DNA from: Zygnema cylindricum
Lineage: Eukaryota > Streptophyta > Zygnematophyceae > Zygnematales > Zygnemataceae
Direction: 5' to 3'
DNA: 64,000 nt
Assembly: GCA_037447655.1 (NCBI GenBank)
Contig: JBBHKE010001818.1
Coordinates: 1-64,000 of the forward strand
The position numbers and the translations under genes were made by a program. The notes under the pieces were generated by a model, which saw only the letters and a program-made list of their open reading frames with translations, ran no database searches and was not told the origin of the DNA. This document shows positions 60,481-64,000 of this stretch, piece after piece (the first letter of the stretch is position 1; each line of letters begins with the position of its first letter).

Positions 60481-61379
60481 GCGTAATTGCTATGTGGATT
60501 TAAAATGGAGGCTCTAATATATTCACGGATTAGAGGAGTGAACGTACGGACATAATTAAAGTGGCGTGAACAGGCACTAACAAATGGATGGCGGATTGCG
60601 AAGCGATCCGATATGGAATAAACAAAATATTGAAATAGGTGTCGCCGGTACGGCGGAGCTGCGACGCAGTAAAGTCAACGCAGATGCGGCTATTTTTATG
60701 ATCCGTACGGACAGCGCAGCCAGCGCAGCTGCGGATAATATGAATAGGATAGATTTCGAGTAATGATGATTGTACGGTAGTGGTAGCTTAGTAGTTGCTT
60801 AGCGGTAGCTTGGTTTCTGACATACGAAGATTGCGCTGTAAATATTCTGTAAATCAGAGGTTTGTCCTTTTGGCTAATTGGTTTATTAGAGTAGATACAG
60901 TATGGCTGGTATGCCTCCGTACATTCAGTAGTGAACTCTATGAGTATAACTTCCAAGACTTAGATTTTTTTATGTATCGCAGTCAAGTATTATCAAAGCA
61001 ATGGCAAATTGTTTTCTGCATATTTGACCTGTTGGTGTGATCACTCTGTTTGGCGCTTTCATGTGAAACTTTGTGTAGATATTCAATAATATAGAATATA
61101 TACGTGTGTGAAGTTTCATTATATTCAGATATCTTTGTAAGATTCTGTGAGTAGTCTAAGTGGTTAGTTTGTGACGTTGTCAACTGTTCTTGTGAAACTC
61201 TGGAGCTAATATCTTCTAGATTCCTAAGTGTATTAGGTTGTAACTTTGGTATCTTATATTGTCTATAGTATAATGCTTATTGGTGCAGTTTGAGGGGATT
61301 TTGTCAATTGTGGAGTAATCTGTGCTGTGTGAAACACAGCTGTTTGAGGGGTAGTCCGTGGTGCTTCTGAGAGTAATCC
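60481..61379 (+). other. Probable LTR/leader before a copia gag scrap
   Basis: No gene. The position just 5' of a copia gag start suggests LTR and leader. A long inverted-repeat-like GAAACACAGCTG stretch occurs near 61332. No clear primer-binding site was found. Confidence 0.3.
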
Positions 61380-61675
61380 ATGGCTGAAATAGGCTATGGA
61401 CAACAGGTTATGGGCCCACACCCATGGCTACCCATATTTGATGGATCAAAGTATCACTACTGGAAGTGTGCACTCGAGAGCTACTTCGAGATGATGGAGC
61501 TAATGGACGTGGTGGACGGTACCTTGGCCGAAACATCAAATGGATGGAAAAGGAAAAATCACGAGTGTCTACCGTAGAGCGGCTTGCCTAGAGTCCACTA
61601 AAGTGGACTTTGAGTCGACGAACTTTGAGGAGTTGCATTGGAAGATCCGTGAAGCATTCGGTATACGTTGAATTA
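61380..61675 (+). pseudogene. Copia gag N-terminal fragment
   Basis: MAEIGYGQQVMGPHPWLPIF then DGSKYHYWKCALESYFEMME align with the gag at 15605 (EQQVMG-RIPIFNGQKYAYWAAMVESSF). A stop at 61575 and frame changes follow, with VDFESTNFEELHWKIREAFG still readable. Capsid C-terminal half, zinc knuckle and pol are absent. Confidence 0.8.
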
Positions 61676-63022
61676 ATGGAAAAGTCTTAAAATGATCTGT
61701 TTTGTTAGAATAAAAAGCCCGATTGAAGAACCGAGTACTTTTTATGAGGAAAGTAAAATTGGTCAAAAATGGTGCAAAGTTGGTTGATGGGAATGGGCTT
61801 AAAAATATTTTGGGAATTTTTGCTCGTTTTCTAACGGAAGGTTGACAACATATTGTTCCGAATCAAAATATTGGGTGGTGCATTACATTTTGGAGCATAA
61901 CAGGTGATAATGTTTACCGTATTTTCTCAAGGAAATATCGGTACAAAATTTCGCATTTTAATGCTTAATTTTGAACGGCGTATGAGAAAGTAATCTCATT
62001 CCCCGAAATTCAACTTACCTCGACATCGCATTTTTGGCTAGGACCAGCTAGACTCGGACGTATTAGGAGTGTATGTTTTATCGCAAACTCTCTCTGGAAT
62101 ACCCCCGACCTCTTTCTTGGTTCTACCCTAAAAAGCCATAATCGAGCACTTGAAAATCTGAAGAGCGAGTTATCAGTAACATATCGTGTCATTATCATCT
62201 GTTGATTGCTTGGAAAGAAATTGGTGGCCATGGGAAGAAAAAGAAGGCGTTGGTTGAGAAAAGGTTACATGTCATTGGACCGAAATGGTACGGACAAACC
62301 AATGCAAACTGTCCCAAATTTGGCATTTGTAGTTGAAACTTGAATATTGTATCGAAGTAACATTTGGTTTAATCAGAATAAAACTCTTTTCAATATTTTA
62401 TATTTCAAAAATGGGTAGTATTCAGAGTGATAGCCTGTTGTTGAAGCTTATCTAAATACCACTTAATTTTGACTTCTTTTTCTCCAAAAATGGCATATTG
62501 AATAGTTTTCTGTCTGTAAGACCGCGTCTTACCCCAATATGGTACGAGTGTTTTATCTTCAAATGCCAAATTTGCCCAATCTGTTGATATCGGTGGTTTT
62601 TTGTTTAATCGCTTCAAATGGCACCGGATTTCGGTCCCTTGGCCTACTTATAAAGTAAACCTTGAGGGGTTTCAAAATGGGCTTACACCACATACTGTAG
62701 GCGAAGAGGTGGTAGAGCGTTGTTTCAGGGTGAAAAGTGAGTTTGGTAAGGTGGGGGGGGGGGCACAAAGTGTACTTAGTGAAATTTTCGGATTTTATGG
62801 CTCGCCGAGTATTGAATTCCGGTACTTGGTTAGTGAAACATTTGGATTTTGGCACTCAACTTACGCGGGAATGAACGTGCAAATATGTCGCTTGTTTTTC
62901 GGCTCGGCCAACACAAAACTCCACCCCATCCTCCCCTTACGCTACCATGTGCTCCCCCTCTTTCAGCCTCGTTTTTCCCCGAATAACGAGGCTCTCCCAT
63001 CTCGTTAACGTGGAGTAGGTTT
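61676..63022. other. No recognisable feature
   Basis: Sequence between the gag scrap and LTR F. A G run occurs at 62753-62762. The frames present have no known motifs. Confidence 0.4.
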
Positions 63023-63806
63023 TGAAACTCTGAGACCTCCATAAGTCCTCAGAGTAGACAGCTTCCAAGAAGCCTCTAGGATAATCCTGACCCCTTTGTG
63101 TTCCAGCAAAAATAACTGCCACCCTGGCAGACAAAAACCCTGACCACCTCCACCTCTGTGAAGGCAAGACTCGCTTGAGTCGATAGCAAAAAGAATCTCT
63201 GAATTTGCTCCCCTGAGCATAAGTTATGGAGGGTCAAAGTTGACCTTTTGTATAGAAGCTCTCTGTGAGAGAGGGTCCTATCTCCTAATTTTTCTAAGTC
63301 CTATCTCTCTCACAGACTCTATCTACTGATGTACGGAACCAATCAGATTAAAGTTCCGTGCGCAAAAGTACAGTTGCCGGCGTACTTTATGTACGGACAT
63401 TGTACGACATGGCCTAAATGCAGACACATGTTATATATGGATTCGGTGCCATAATCTCTGGAGATACCATGTTCCAATGTAATTTCGCCACGTGTCATCC
63501 GATGTGGCGATAGCCACAAACCGCCAAAATCTTCTTCCGCGATCTCGGCGCTAATTCCGGCCGTCAGATTAAATTCGAATTTAATCGTAGCCGTAATAAA
63601 TACATGCGCGGTATTCGTTTCACTAAAGAAATAAATGCGCGGTATTGATTTCTTGTCTGTACCGTAATCCGTGCTTATACATTATCGGATCTATGTATCC
63701 CGTAAACAGTAACAGTTAAATGAATTATCCTACGTTTTGATGTATAATTAAATATCAAACCATATAGTACCTAACACTAGTTTTAGACTTAACTGCTAAG
63801 GCTACA
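63023..63806 (-). repeat. Copia LTR copy F, truncated
   Basis: Starts TGAAACTCTGAGACC as copy D and is collinear with it up to CTAACTGCTAAGGCTACA near 63806, where homology stops inside the A-box of the tRNA-like module. Hairpin TGCTC-CCCT-GAGCA at 63206-63219. The remaining ~270 bp of the LTR are missing. Confidence 0.78.
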
Positions 63807-64000
63807 AGTTTGTCATGTTGCATTGTGTCGGGACATGTATTTTGTTTATTTGTAGGAATATTACGGGTTGAGGCTACACTAATTCCGGTTGTGTTAAAAT
63901 CATGCTTGAATGCAGGATTTATTGTGTACTTACTTCGAAGAGACGCCGGGAATTCCGCTGGTGACACGGAGATACATATTTTCGTGCGCGATTTGAAGGT
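63807..64000. other. Unassigned window end
   Basis: Sequence after the LTR F break. An open minus-strand frame (EFPASLRSKYTINPAF...) is not recognised. Confidence 0.3.

Overview
This looks like a nuclear window from a land plant. It has intron-rich genes (GT-AG introns plus two GC-AG introns), a hydroxyproline-type (AGP-like) cell-surface protein, a plant-type DnaJ zinc-finger fragment, and a dense AT-rich mix of Ty1/copia, hAT, PIF/Harbinger-like and short TA-flanked inverted-repeat elements. I cannot name the species. Only three host genes can be supported; the other roughly 80 % is transposon-derived or unrecognised.

Layout. 1-9.5 kb: remnants of one copia lineage. There are two plus-strand LTR copies (533-~1500 and ~2040-2900), a gag-like open frame (4983-5615), and a minus-strand element with LTR, polypurine tract, RNase H, RT and part of integrase (5914-~9218). 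9.5-11.5 kb: two hAT-type non-autonomous elements, one with a perfect 8-bp target duplication. 12.1-25.0 kb: short inverted-repeat elements, then a 12.5-kb interval bounded by the two halves of a terminal-inverted-repeat element. Inside it are two copies of a ~1.9-kb segment flanking a 3'-truncated copia element (14.6-18.9 kb). 26.9-28.4 kb: last two exons of a DnaJ-type zinc-finger gene (+). 29.85-39.4 kb: an 11-exon ankyrin-repeat/coiled-coil gene (-), whose exon phases all close. 40.4-46.3 kb: inverted-repeat elements. 47.9-49.5 kb: a 206-bp tandem triplication next to a small AGP-like membrane protein gene (-). 52.0-54.5 kb: a readable nest of four transposons. 57.3-64 kb: a PIF/Harbinger-like element, three more LTR copies of the same family, and gag fragments.

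The host genes show no functional link to each other. The most interesting signals are in the repeats. The copia LTR family carries an antisense tRNA-like module (A-box and B-box) and a conserved 5-bp hairpin in diverged copies. Target-site duplications give an explicit insertion order at 52-53 kb. The 12.5-kb inverted-repeat-bounded interval may be a large parental element of a 0.5-kb derivative at 53.2 kb. No tRNA, rRNA or CRISPR locus was seen.
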